The notes below the pieces were generated by a model, which saw only the letters and a list, made by a program, of their open reading frames with translations, searched no databases and was not told the origin of the DNA. Made by a program: the position numbers and the translations under genes. A stretch of DNA of 36,951 bases from positions 1-36,951 of the IMG/VR virus record IMGVR_UViG_3300025652_000216. The stretch is one strand, 5' to 3'. The stretch comes from a virus. Below, piece by piece: positions 7,345-15,515 of the stretch; the first letter of the stretch is position 1; each line of letters starts with the position of its first letter.

Positions 7345-8528
7345 TAGTATTTACCCAATAAGTCTTCGATGGACGGCTCGCCAGTCTGTGTGCTTCCTGT
7401 TATTCCGGTGGTCATAGCTCCTTGACCTGACCCGCCTTGATTTAATTTTGCCTTTACTATGGAGTCAATATTTGAAATTTTTGATGATCTCGCCTCTGGC
7501 GTATCCTTTCTTGTTGGAAGCATATTCATCAAAAGCTCTTGGTCTTTATCAGTAAATGTACCCTCACCAGAATTTCTAAATAGTGATTTAAGCAATGGAG
7601 CCATTGCCGCAATACTTCCCTCGGCTATCTGCTGCCCAGTTGTTACGGCAGGCATACGACCAACCACGGGGCCAGTAGAAGTACCCTCTAGGCCGCTAGT
7701 TAACCCGCTCATTCCAGTTTGGTACATATCCATAACAATTGCATTTTGTGCTTGCGCTGTGCGCTTATCTCCAAGCTCTTTGATACGCATTTCTGCATCT
7801 TTAACGGCAGATTTTAGCTGTGGGAGCTTTTCAAGCTGTACATCAAGTTTTGCCGTTTCTTTTGAGCTAGCTTTTACACCTTCGATTGTTCCCTGAGACG
7901 CCGCCACCTGATCCGTTAAGCCCTGCGTTGCCGTGGTTATTGCGCCTGAACCAACAGCTCTAGGATCTAAGCCTAATGAAATTCGTTTTGCTTTTTCTAT
8001 GTCGTTCTTGCTGAGGCCTTCCGTCATAGAGTTGAATTCTTTTTGGCCTGCAGTTTGATTTTTAACGCTCAGCTGATCTATAGCGCGATGCATAACAAAT
8101 AGCGATGTCATAGCCTGCTGCGGGTCTGCATCCATTGCACCAACCCACTCTTCAAGCTTTTTAGTGTCTTGCCCTTGCTCTTTACGCTGTGCGATTAATT
8201 GCTGTGCATGTTGATACGCGGATCCATCGCCAGACTGAGCCAGTGTATAAAGTTGGTTCACATCACTTGTAAATTGATTGAATCGCTCGCCGTCATTAAG
8301 CGGAATGCCCAGAACCTTAGCTGTGAGCGCGAACTTTTCAGGATCATTGGTTGCTAGCGTATGGAATCCCGTTCCCTGCTGAAGATTAGGCAGCGCCTTT
8401 GCAATCTCTCGACCCATTTCAATGCGAGCCAATGCTTTTTGCTGGTCTTCAATCCGCTTTTGGCGAATATCTAGCGCCTGCGGAATGTTTGCCAATTGAG
8501 GGTTTGCTATCTGATCTAAAATGCCCAT
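7344..8528 (-). CDS. DNA ejection / internal virion protein
   Basis: A 394-residue protein, mostly charged alpha-helix. An N-terminal part (LDIRQKRIEDQQKALARIEMG) looks coiled-coil, followed by a conserved-looking stretch FHTLATNDPEKFALTAKVLGIPL seen in podophage ejection proteins. The C-terminal half has long helices and a disordered Gly/Thr-rich tail. Its position between the Gln-rich protein and the gp16-like protein corresponds to P22 gp20 or a split version of that block. It would be carried in the virion and enter the host during infection. The upstream and downstream junctions are TAATG overlaps, so the ejection genes are translated in series. Confidence 0.7.
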   Translation of the reverse strand: MGILDQIANPQLANIPQALDIRQKRIEDQQKALARIEMGREIAKALPNLQQGTGFHTLATNDPEKFALTAKVLGIPLNDGERFNQFTSDVNQLYTLAQSGDGSAYQHAQQLIAQRKEQGQDTKKLEEWVGAMDADPQQAMTSLFVMHRAIDQLSVKNQTAGQKEFNSMTEGLSKNDIEKAKRISLGLDPRAVGSGAITTATQGLTDQVAASQGTIEGVKASSKETAKLDVQLEKLPQLKSAVKDAEMRIKELGDKRTAQAQNAIVMDMYQTGMSGLTSGLEGTSTGPVVGRMPAVTTGQQIAEGSIAAMAPLLKSLFRNSGEGTFTDKDQELLMNMLPTRKDTPEARSSKISNIDSIVKAKLNQGGSGQGAMTTGITGSTQTGEPSIEDLLGKY

Positions 8529-10000
8529 TATTTCATTGCTCCAAGTAAGCCCGAAGAGGTGGCCATGCCTAGCCCGCCCTGTATGGCATTTGACACCCCC
8601 ATAGTGCCAGCCGCCTTAGCTGCGCCAATATCAGAATTAGCCTGAAGCACACCGGACGCCTGACCTGTTGATATATTTGCGAGCATCGCCGCTAACTGCT
8701 GAGAGTCTATTTTGTCCTGCATGCCAGACTGATAGATCATATCGGTGACTGCCGAAATATCTTTGCTCATTGCCTCGCTAACAGCAACACCGCTTTGACT
8801 TAGTGAGTTAGCAATATTTGCCGCCGCTTGATTGGCGTTGTTAGCAATAGCCTGTCCAGCCTGTGCGCGCCCTGCTGCTAATTGCTGCGCGGTGCCAGTC
8901 TGTAGCCCTGCGGTATTTAATCCGTTGGCCTGCGCTAATTGCGCTAACTGTGAATAAGCATCAGATTTAATTTGTGCGTTCTGTGAATTTCTCTGCGCGT
9001 CAAGCTGTGCGTTAAGCTGCGCATTAGATGTGTCTCCTTGGAATTGCTGGCCAAGCATACTGGCCTCTATTCCGCGATTCTGCGCGTTTTGATCTGCCTG
9101 CAACTGAGCCTGAGCTATGTTTTTTTGAGATTCAGTTTGATATTGCTGTCCAGCTAATTGCGTTTGTCCAGCCAGTTGCTGACTGTAAATATTGGCTTCA
9201 TTGCCCATGCGCTGCGCTTCGAGATTGCCCAGCATTGAGCCTTGCTGCCCCAGCAACCCAGCTTGCTGGCTTGCTGCGTTCAATCCGGCATTTGTCACTT
9301 GTGACATGTTATTGAATTGATTTTGGTAGTCCTGTGATGCTATCCCAGAGGCGTTACGCTGCAATTCCTGAAGCACGTTTCCACCAAGCAGTCCACCTCG
9401 GGCCGCCGCGCTCCTCTCAGTGGCTTTCTGCATTTGATCCATTTGGTATTGCATTGCGGGCGAGCTTTGATACTGCGCATATGCCTCTTGCTGTGCCTGC
9501 TGACCATTAGCGCCTGTCAAGTCTGCCTGAAGCTTTGCCGCACCACCGCCCTGACTTGCATACGGGCCTAATCCTGAAACGCCCTGGTTAAATTGAGCGC
9601 TTCCAACACTGTTATTAACTCCCTGCGTGTAGGCTGTAGTTAACCCTGCAGGGGCATTAAGTTGTGCACCAAGAATATTTGGGGTTGCCTGTGGTTGTGA
9701 CATTTGACCCATTGTTGCGCTTGCTATTTGTGCTGGCGCCACCACTTGATTTCCTGCGGCTTGGTTAAGGTATCCAGTTGCCGCCGTATTGCCTGCGGCC
9801 ATAGATCCCATTGCGGCGGCTTGCCCGCCAAGTAGAGCCTGCTCTGACCCGATAAGACCAGTTTGCGGCACCTGTGGATTAACAACATTACTAATGCTTG
9901 AAGTTGCTGGCTGTGCTATTTGCTGAGCGGCTGGCTGTACCGCTGTATTGACAGGTCCAGCCTGAGCCATTATTTGTGGTGCTTGACCTAAAATAGCCAT
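8528..10000 (-). CDS. Gln/Ala-rich DNA ejection protein (gp7/gp20-like)
   Basis: A 490-residue protein of extreme composition: Gln, Ala, Asn, Gly and Ser dominate and there are almost no aromatic residues outside the centre. The central part, about residues 170-235 (QEAYAQYQSSPAMQYQMDQMQK, ARGGLLGGNVLQELQR, ASQDYQNQFNNM), is a signature I associate with podophage DNA-transfer proteins. It is followed by heptad-like Gln-rich helices (AQLNAQLDAQRNSQNAQIKSDA) suggesting an extended coiled coil. AGGAG lies about seven bases before the ATG. Such proteins are ejected before the DNA and form part of the trans-envelope conduit. It is longer than P22 gp20 only slightly, so assignment to a particular P22 gene is open. 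Confidence 0.75.
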   Translation of the reverse strand: MAILGQAPQIMAQAGPVNTAVQPAAQQIAQPATSSISNVVNPQVPQTGLIGSEQALLGGQAAAMGSMAAGNTAATGYLNQAAGNQVVAPAQIASATMGQMSQPQATPNILGAQLNAPAGLTTAYTQGVNNSVGSAQFNQGVSGLGPYASQGGGAAKLQADLTGANGQQAQQEAYAQYQSSPAMQYQMDQMQKATERSAAARGGLLGGNVLQELQRNASGIASQDYQNQFNNMSQVTNAGLNAASQQAGLLGQQGSMLGNLEAQRMGNEANIYSQQLAGQTQLAGQQYQTESQKNIAQAQLQADQNAQNRGIEASMLGQQFQGDTSNAQLNAQLDAQRNSQNAQIKSDAYSQLAQLAQANGLNTAGLQTGTAQQLAAGRAQAGQAIANNANQAAANIANSLSQSGVAVSEAMSKDISAVTDMIYQSGMQDKIDSQQLAAMLANISTGQASGVLQANSDIGAAKAAGTMGVSNAIQGGLGMATSSGLLGAMK

Positions 10001-10009
10001 TTGTTACTC

Positions 10010-10543
10010 CTAAAATCGACCTAGCACAGCATTAATGCCAGCGTTTTTTATGGCGCCCATTTCTGTTGCATACTTACCATTATTGAATTGCTGAGGGGCC
10101 TGCTGTGCCGGGCCAGAAACTGGCGCAACATCACCCTGCATTGACTGCATGGCGGGAAGCTGTGCGGCCCCTAAATAATTCTGCGGCGCTTGTATTGGTT
10201 CTTGATTGGTAAAACCCATGTCAACAGGCAGGCCCAGTATCGCGTTGTTTGCCTGCTGCGCACCCTGCCCTAATACATTCTGAGCCTGTGTGTAGCCTTG
10301 CTGCATCGGGGCTATACGTTCTGGCGCTGCAGTTTTGTAGAAGTTGAAGGCCGCTTCCATGCCATTGCGCCCTTGCTGCTGCCCAATCTGAAACAATCGA
10401 GTAACATCACTGCGGGCCTGTTTTGCTAGCTCTGCTGAAGCATCAAGGCCTTTTTGAGTGCCTGCTGCTTGCTGTTTTGCAGCCTTGCTTGAAGATATTG
10501 CACCTATGGCCGTAACACCCACTACTGCAGCCGCTAATGGCAT
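10010..10543 (-). CDS. DNA ejection protein (P22 gp7-like by position)
   Basis: A 177-residue protein whose N-terminus (MPLAAAVVGVTAIGAISSSKAAKQ) is a hydrophobic Gly/Ala helix, as in gp7-type transfer proteins that may insert in membranes. A helical Gln/Ala-rich middle follows (GLDASAELAKQARSDVTRLFQIG, EAAFNFYKTAAPERIAPMQQGY), then a disordered Gln/Pro/Ala tail. In P22 the order is gp14, gp7, gp20, gp16, and this gene follows a gp14-like gene and precedes two more ejection genes. It overlaps the end of the gp14-like gene by ten bases. gp7 of P22 is about 230 residues, so this is somewhat shorter. Confidence 0.7.
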   Translation of the reverse strand: MPLAAAVVGVTAIGAISSSKAAKQQAAGTQKGLDASAELAKQARSDVTRLFQIGQQQGRNGMEAAFNFYKTAAPERIAPMQQGYTQAQNVLGQGAQQANNAILGLPVDMGFTNQEPIQAPQNYLGAAQLPAMQSMQGDVAPVSGPAQQAPQQFNNGKYATEMGAIKNAGINAVLGRF

Positions 10544-10989
10544 ACGTCACCTCTATTTATTCCAAGTACATGTTGACCAATTAATTTTCCATTCTTGATG
10601 AACGAATTAGCTAAGAATCCCTCGACACTTAAACCACTTTTTATTGCCAAATTTAGCGCTTTTTTGTTAGTTTCTGGCACAAAAGTAATCACTTTTAGGA
10701 ATCCTGTGTTGCTAAATATCCAATCTAATACCTCTGCTGTGTAGATAAGAGTTTTACCCCATGCGGTAGGCAGCATGGTTGTGTGAATCTCGCAGCAAAT
10801 AGAATTTATTGCGCTTATTGCAAAAAATCCGACTCTATCCCCGTTGTCGGATGCCTCAAGGTAAAGCAGCGATTCAGGCGGCATGAAGTCTCCAGGCTTG
10901 CCAGAGTTGTCATCGCTCACATGCGGCCATACCTTCTCATTTGCCACTACGCTTTTAATGAATTCCATATCTGCCGTTTGCGTGATCAT
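10534..10989 (-). CDS. Acetyltransferase-fold phage protein (P22 gp14-like, DUF2824 type)
   Basis: A 151-residue protein with a GNAT-like layout: LYLEASDNGDRVGFFAISAIN (strand, turn, strand), EIHTTMLPTAWGKTLIYTAEVLDWIFSN (region beta4-alpha3, where the acyl-CoA loop should be), then FLKVITFVPETNKKALNLAIKSGLSVEGF, the classic beta5-alpha4 block where GNATs have NxxAxxxxxKxGF. The canonical Q/R-x-x-G-x-G/A loop is not clear, so catalysis is uncertain. P22 gp14 is placed at the same point and belongs, as I recall, to DUF2824. The start at 10989 is the ATG overlapping the TAA of the previous gene (TAATG). It could be a virion-carried or assembly factor. Confidence 0.72.
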   Translation of the reverse strand: MITQTADMEFIKSVVANEKVWPHVSDDNSGKPGDFMPPESLLYLEASDNGDRVGFFAISAINSICCEIHTTMLPTAWGKTLIYTAEVLDWIFSNTGFLKVITFVPETNKKALNLAIKSGLSVEGFLANSFIKNGKLIGQHVLGINRGDVCH

Positions 10990-11228
10990 TACACCCACCC
11001 TAAAGTGGTATCGCCACCAATGTCATCAACGCGCTTAATATACTTTTGGCCTGTGTCGTCATCCATGTATTCCCTGAATTTTCTAGCGCTCACCACGCCA
11101 TCGGGGGAGCCTGTGCCGCTTAAAAATGACAACTTAGCCACATCCTCCGCGAACAATTGCAAAACCTGAAGGGGCTTGCCGTCTTGATCGACTACGGGAA
11201 TATTTCTTGTAAGTGGTCTAAGTGCCAA
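10989..11228 (-). CDS. Unknown 79-residue protein after the gp10-like gene
   Basis: A small acidic-to-neutral protein with no recognised family. It starts with TTG at 11228, which is well supported because GGAGG lies six bases upstream within the end of the gp10-like gene. The sequence (VVDQDGKPLQVLQLFAEDV, YMDDDTGQKYIKRVDDIGGDTTLGWV) suggests a compact alpha/beta domain without coiled coil. In P22 this place is taken by the 233-residue tail needle gp26, but this protein is far too short and lacks the trimeric coiled coil, so it is not a needle. A minor connector-associated protein is possible. Confidence 0.65.
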   Translation of the reverse strand: MALRPLTRNIPVVDQDGKPLQVLQLFAEDVAKLSFLSGTGSPDGVVSARKFREYMDDDTGQKYIKRVDDIGGDTTLGWV

Positions 11229-12690
11229 GCTCTGCCTCCAGTTTTACGAATACAATTTTGATTGGCTCGCTTATGTCAAAACGGAAACAAGCAGAGCGCG
11301 GGAATCTACCAAGTGCAGGCCATGAAATTGGGTAACGATACTCACCTATAAGGCCCATCATGCGGGATATTTCTGGGGAGTATGTGCGACCGCCATCATA
11401 GGAAACTGACAAACGCACAACTGGCGCGCTGCCTTGACCTGAGATTGGGACTGTGCCGGATTCGGCGACTAGCTCTAGCTGGTAGACTGAGAACGGCTTG
11501 CCGCCATTGTCAATCGGGGGAGTTGTTACGTAGCGCCGGATTTCTTCGCCATATTCATAAAATATGTTATCCGACAATAGCCCTATCTTACCACTTAATT
11601 CGTCGCCCACCAATAGCACTGAATAGGCGTCCACAATAGAAGTAACGCGCCACGGTTGAGGCTGAAAGAATCTATCTAGCGACTCTCTGCGGTGCCAAAG
11701 CCCTGTTGTTACGTCATAGATGATAGTGGTCACACCTGGCACGGTAAACGCCACAAACACATGACCGCGCTCACTCCAGCGCATGGCATATGAGTTTCGC
11801 ACAGCCTCAATACCGCCGGAATAAATTAGGGTGTCGATTGCAGGTGTCGATAGTTTTTGCGGTAAGCCGCCATTTGTTGAATAGATTGCTGGGCGCTCAT
11901 TCTCGCCCGATCCAATCCATATTAATTGCCCTGCCACCTCAAGCAATGACTCAGCAGACAGGCAGCCTTTTTGCTGAATGCCTGAGGATATTCTCTCGAA
12001 CGGAAACCCAGCTCCGCCAATGTTTTGGTATGGCTCAACGGTTTTTTGTCCAAAAACATACAGCAGTCCGTTAAGCGGGGAGATTGCGGTAATGTTATCA
12101 GGGTCTGACTCTGCACTTGCAAAGTCCAGCGCGTTATAAGAAAGGCCATCGCGCAAGTCGGAGATAAACCACTTGTTGCTGTTTAATTTTGGGAATATAA
12201 AGTATCCGTCTTTGAACGATACTTCGGCCACAGGCCCATCAAAATCGGAATCACTAACTTGAACCAGCCCGCCCGCCACGGTGTAAATCCATGCGTTAAA
12301 CTGATTCGAGTAATCAGGGGCAACAATACAAAGCTGATCGCCATTCTGCGACATTGAAACTAGCGCGGTGCCGTCTATCGTTTCCGAGCCACTCACGTCG
12401 TTGGCGGTATAGGTGCGAACACCAAAGGCATTCTCAGTAAATGTGACGTTAAATAATTTATCACCACAAACGAAATACGGAATGCCGCCCATCTCTAGGC
12501 CGCCGCGGTTAAACGCATTGGTAGCACTGAATGCGACCTGATCCACGCCAGAAACGCCAATCACCGCGCCATCGGTAACGGTTTGCGACTCAGGAATATG
12601 AGGATATAGATTGCAGCAATCCCTAGCTGATATGGCTAGGGATTCGTCTTTGTAGTAACCAAGTGCGATTGATAAATTGGTGCGCGGCAT
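11218..12690 (-). CDS. Packaged-DNA stabilisation / tail accessory protein, P22 gp10-like
   Basis: A 490-residue protein close to the length of P22 gp10 (472). gp10 forms the hexameric beta-propeller hub that plugs the connector after packaging and attaches tailspikes. The sequence here is beta-rich throughout and begins with the typical RTNLSIALGYYKDESLAISARDCCNLYP. It has repeated blade-like segments such as GDQLCIVAPDY, DGYFIFPKLNSNKWFISDLRDG, INPLNGLLYVFGQKTVEPY-like and GQLIWIGSGENERPAIY, and a C-terminal domain ending FVKLEAELGT. It directly follows the gp4-like gene (TAATG overlap), the same order as in P22. Confidence 0.82.
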   Translation of the reverse strand: MPRTNLSIALGYYKDESLAISARDCCNLYPHIPESQTVTDGAVIGVSGVDQVAFSATNAFNRGGLEMGGIPYFVCGDKLFNVTFTENAFGVRTYTANDVSGSETIDGTALVSMSQNGDQLCIVAPDYSNQFNAWIYTVAGGLVQVSDSDFDGPVAEVSFKDGYFIFPKLNSNKWFISDLRDGLSYNALDFASAESDPDNITAISPLNGLLYVFGQKTVEPYQNIGGAGFPFERISSGIQQKGCLSAESLLEVAGQLIWIGSGENERPAIYSTNGGLPQKLSTPAIDTLIYSGGIEAVRNSYAMRWSERGHVFVAFTVPGVTTIIYDVTTGLWHRRESLDRFFQPQPWRVTSIVDAYSVLLVGDELSGKIGLLSDNIFYEYGEEIRRYVTTPPIDNGGKPFSVYQLELVAESGTVPISGQGSAPVVRLSVSYDGGRTYSPEISRMMGLIGEYRYPISWPALGRFPRSACFRFDISEPIKIVFVKLEAELGT

Positions 12691-13613
12691 TAGTATTTCC
12701 CTGGGTACATTTGGAAGCTAGAGAATTCACTGTCTATGCCTATTGCGTCCTCCAAGTATCTCGCTGCCTGCTGCATAATCATGGCTTGCTTATTGGGGTC
12801 TATCGAGTAGATAAGCCCCAAATGCTCGGCAACCAAATACTTTAGAGGCAGAAACCATTCCGCAGGAATTTGGATGTTTTCGCTTGCGTCTTCAGGAATA
12901 TATTGTGGCTTGATGAATGTGAATCGCAGCACCCTTGTGCAGTTATCCGCAATGGGCCACAGGTTTAATTTTCCGATTGACAGGTCGCGCATGTAGTACC
13001 AACTGTTGACCGATCCTGTAGATGTTTTTGATGGTTGGTTGTAATACTCATCGCGTGAAATTTGTCGCGTAGGTATTTCATCGAATGTGGCGCCGTCCGA
13101 ATATCGTGCGCTTAAAATTCTAACAGGCTGGTCGATTTTGTTGGTGTATGCGTAGACTGAAGCGGATGAATTGACAGTAGCGGTTAGTGCATCGACTATC
13201 TCAAGCTCTGCGCCCGTGGTGATAGACGCAACGGTAGACCATTGACGCGATCCGGTGCTTAACTCAATACCAATAAAATCACCGACATTAACACCAGCGG
13301 TATCCATCGCAATGGTCGTGCCAGATGCTATGTCAGCGGTGGCAGTCGTATAAACGTAATCGGTGAAGCAGTGAGCGCCAGACAGTCCGATCTGGTATTG
13401 CTGCTGGTTTGGATTAAGCGGCAGCACTGCCTCGGTGTTTGACCAAACGTGTATTTGTTTTGTCTGCAGGCTTGAGAGTACGTCATTAAGCGCAGTCACA
13501 CCCTGAGCGTAATCGCTGGGCTGCACAGGCATTGAAATACCCGTAATTGTCGCAGTTCTGAGCGCGTCACGAATTAAATCACCTGCAGTCTTTTCGTATA
13601 CGCCTGTGCTCAT
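12690..13613 (-). CDS. Head-to-tail adaptor, P22 gp4-like packaged-DNA stabilisation protein
   Basis: A 307-residue protein. The N-terminal 60 residues (TAGDLIRDALRTATITGI, DYAQGVTALNDVLSSLQTKQI) form the helical opening typical of the gp4/gp6-type adaptor family that docks under the portal ring. The rest is beta-rich, with repeated YDD/YYQ-type segments and a C-terminal helical block (EWFLPLKYLVAEHLGLIYSI). P22 gp4 is about 166 residues, so this is the longer version found in other podophages. It follows capsid accessory genes and precedes the gp10-like gene, as expected. The junction with the upstream gene is ATGA. Confidence 0.72.
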   Translation of the reverse strand: MSTGVYEKTAGDLIRDALRTATITGISMPVQPSDYAQGVTALNDVLSSLQTKQIHVWSNTEAVLPLNPNQQQYQIGLSGAHCFTDYVYTTATADIASGTTIAMDTAGVNVGDFIGIELSTGSRQWSTVASITTGAELEIVDALTATVNSSASVYAYTNKIDQPVRILSARYSDGATFDEIPTRQISRDEYYNQPSKTSTGSVNSWYYMRDLSIGKLNLWPIADNCTRVLRFTFIKPQYIPEDASENIQIPAEWFLPLKYLVAEHLGLIYSIDPNKQAMIMQQAARYLEDAIGIDSEFSSFQMYPGKY

Positions 13614-13840
13614 ATCATTTGGTCTTCTGCTAGAGGTGGGTCTTGGGCTGGCTGTGTTGCCTGCTCGTTTCGCACGTCTTCGACTCGGGTGTCGTCAGCG
13701 GGTACGAATATAAAATCTTGTGGTTGGCGCGGCTCCCATAGATCTGCTCGAACTATGAGGCCGTTCCACATTTTGCGGCATTCACTGCGCTTGTAATTAA
13801 ACCCAGTGAAGTCGCATCTAACTAGATAATCGCTAGACAT
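13610..13840 (-). CDS. Conserved small phage head-region protein
   Basis: A 76-residue protein whose N-terminal 50 residues carry a pattern seen in small phage structural-region proteins: RCDFTGFNYKRSECRKMWNGL, then VRADLWEPRQPQDFI. Two cysteines (about C9 and C21) could bind metal, but a full four-ligand site is not present. The C-terminal 25 residues are acidic, Pro/Gln-rich and probably disordered. It overlaps both neighbours by a few bases. The function is unknown; the constant position between capsid accessory and connector genes suggests a head-completion role. Confidence 0.68.
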   Translation of the reverse strand: MSSDYLVRCDFTGFNYKRSECRKMWNGLIVRADLWEPRQPQDFIFVPADDTRVEDVRNEQATQPAQDPPLAEDQMI

Positions 13841-14150
13841 CTGATTGCGTCACGTTAAGCGATACTGTGGCACCAGTGGTAAATGAATTCACTTTTAGTC
13901 GCAGAAATCTAGGGGTTGCGTTAAAGGTAACCCACTTGCTAGCAGAAATTGCCGAACTACCAGCTGAATCAACTAACCACTGTGCCGTACCGCCGTTCTG
14001 TAAATCACTATTGCTAGACTCAAGGTCAAAATTAATAGTACCAGTAACGACAACTTGCACAGCGCCAACGCCATTGCGCCAATTCTGCGCAAACGGCAGC
14101 GTAACATTTCCGGTCGCCCAATCCGCCTCAACATAGGTTTTATTGCCCAT
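13833..14150 (-). CDS. Beta-rich head accessory protein
   Basis: A 105-residue protein rich in Thr, Asn, Ser and Val with alternating strands: NVTLPFAQNWRNGVGAVQVVV, INFDLESSNSDLQ, KWVTFNATPRFLRLKVNSF, VSLNVTQSDV. It looks like a single jelly-roll or immunoglobulin-like virion domain. A strong ribosome-binding site (AAGGAGG, six bases from ATG 14150) indicates high expression, as for decoration proteins. Neighbours are another beta-rich protein upstream and the small conserved head-region gene downstream. I recognise no named family. Confidence 0.68.
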   Translation of the reverse strand: MGNKTYVEADWATGNVTLPFAQNWRNGVGAVQVVVTGTINFDLESSNSDLQNGGTAQWLVDSAGSSAISASKWVTFNATPRFLRLKVNSFTTGATVSLNVTQSDV

Positions 14151-14151
14151 A

Positions 14152-14550
14152 TTAAGCCTCCTTGGTGATAACGCCGCGCTGTTGTGTTACATGCCAAGCT
14201 GTTACGCCAGTTGCACCAACGCCGGATGCGATAGTAACGTAATCCCCTTTTCGCATTGTTGCGGTTGCCATAATCAAATCTTTGTTCACTACGGCACTAC
14301 CAACAGCGGCAACGCCATCAGCAGCAACGGGGCTTACTTGAATTTGACCACCAGCGCGATCACCAATGTAAACAAAAGTGTACACAAGGCCAACAGCAGT
14401 AGCGGGAAGGGTAAAAATAGAAGTGCCGCGAGTGACAACTTGAGCGCGACCAGTATCAGCTGCGGTTAAAGTTTTGTTGCCAGAAACATAATCAACGCGG
14501 TTTGAATCAATCGGTGCGCCGTCAAGGCCATTTAAAAAACGTGTAGCCAT
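14152..14550 (-). CDS. Beta-rich head decoration-like protein
   Basis: A 132-residue protein with the phage virion pattern KTLTAADTGRAQVVTRGTSIFTLPATAVGLVYTF (split here across strands), which recurs in fibre and decoration proteins as a small beta domain with a TLPA motif. The second half (ISPVAADGVAAVGSAVVNK-like and DYVTIASGVGATGVTAWHV) continues the beta pattern. It is the first gene after the major capsid protein and its terminator hairpin, and has GGAG with an appropriate spacing before the ATG at 14550. A decoration or capsid-stabilising role is likely but unproven. Confidence 0.68.
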   Translation of the reverse strand: MATRFLNGLDGAPIDSNRVDYVSGNKTLTAADTGRAQVVTRGTSIFTLPATAVGLVYTFVYIGDRAGGQIQVSPVAADGVAAVGSAVVNKDLIMATATMRKGDYVTIASGVGATGVTAWHVTQQRGVITKEA

Positions 14551-14567
14551 TTTGTTCTCTCCAATCT

Positions 14568-14593
14568 AAGAAGAAGAAAGGGGCTTTCGCCCC
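14568..14593 (-). terminator. Hairpin terminator after the major capsid gene
   Basis: On the minus strand a 5-bp all-GC stem (GGGGC / GCCCC) with a GAAA tetraloop is followed by TTTCTTCTTCTT. It lies between the stop of the capsid gene (14600) and the next start (14550). The U-run is interrupted by C, so it may be a partial terminator that lowers distal expression, or a 3' stabiliser of the capsid mRNA. Confidence 0.75.
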
Positions 14594-14599
14594 GATCAA

Positions 14600-15514
14600 T
14601 TACGCACCATTTGAGCCGTAAATACCGCGAGGGTTGCTGTAACCAGTCACAAAGCGCATATACGCCTTGAAGCGGGTAACATCGTTCAAGAAAGCTTTAT
14701 CTTGATCGAACTCAAGCGGCACACGATCATAATACTGTAGGCCGTCATCAGCATCGGTGATGATAAACCAAGCGCGAGTATTGGCGGTTAGATAGGGCGT
14801 TAATACCACGCTATCGAAGGTGCCGTTTACTACGTTCTTGGCGTTCTCAGCAGTGTTGCTTTGCAGGCTAGAGTTGAGTACACGATCAAATTCAAACTTT
14901 TGATCTGTGTGGCCAACCAACTTTTTAGGCATAAGCATCATGGGTAAGCCGCGGTCATCGGTGGCGCGCATGATTAGCTTCAACTGATCTTCAAGCGCCG
15001 CTTGGGAGAAATCAGCATCAATAGCCATGCGGTTACTGTAAGTGCCGCCGGATGGGCCGTTAATGTGCGCAGTAGAGCACATTGCCAAACCATCAAGGCC
15101 GGACTGAGCCGAGGCAGTGGTGAACGCAGTGTTCAGAAGAACGTGTGAGCGTACCTCTTTGGTCACATTCATAGAGCGCGCCAACATGCGGGCACCCTTT
15201 TTGAACATGCCGTAAAGGTTATCATCAAGAGCTTCGCGGCTTACTTGGAAGCCTTTACCGTATGGCACATGCACATATTTTGGCGCATATGACTGGCGGA
15301 AGGAATCCATGGTAATGTCATCGGCTTCGTTCTTAATGCCAGCAAGACCCATGCCCTCAACCTGCAAATCTACCTCGTAGGCTTTGCTTGACTTGCCTAC
15401 TTTGTAAATCTGCGAGTACATCGGCTTGAATTCAGCAGTAGTGCTGTTAAAAACCTTTTTGACGCCTTCCTGTAACGCGCGTGGGATTGTCCCAGCTGTC
15501 ATAGTTCCGCTCAT
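14600..15514 (-). CDS. Major capsid protein (HK97-fold expected)
   Basis: A 304-residue protein in the right position downstream of scaffold and followed by a terminator. It shows the capsid features: an N-terminal helix (IPRALQEGVKKVFNSTTAEFKP), YVHVPYGKGFQVSREALDDNLYGMF, a motif common near the E-loop/spine region of HK97-like coat proteins, then GARMLARSMNVTKEVRSHVLLNTAF, and a C-terminal P-domain strand set (VLTPYLTANTRAWFII, KAYMRFVTGYSNPRGIYG). It has no cleavage-delta domain, in agreement with a separate scaffold gene upstream. A GGGGGTG stretch precedes the ATG. The junction with the upstream gene is one base. Confidence 0.85.
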   Translation of the reverse strand: MSGTMTAGTIPRALQEGVKKVFNSTTAEFKPMYSQIYKVGKSSKAYEVDLQVEGMGLAGIKNEADDITMDSFRQSYAPKYVHVPYGKGFQVSREALDDNLYGMFKKGARMLARSMNVTKEVRSHVLLNTAFTTASAQSGLDGLAMCSTAHINGPSGGTYSNRMAIDADFSQAALEDQLKLIMRATDDRGLPMMLMPKKLVGHTDQKFEFDRVLNSSLQSNTAENAKNVVNGTFDSVVLTPYLTANTRAWFIITDADDGLQYYDRVPLEFDQDKAFLNDVTRFKAYMRFVTGYSNPRGIYGSNGA

Positions 15515-15515
15515 G

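Noticed and set aside
10989-11228. Tail needle (P22 gp26) by position
   Set aside because: Only 79 residues without coiled-coil repeats, against 233 residues of trimeric coiled coil in gp26.
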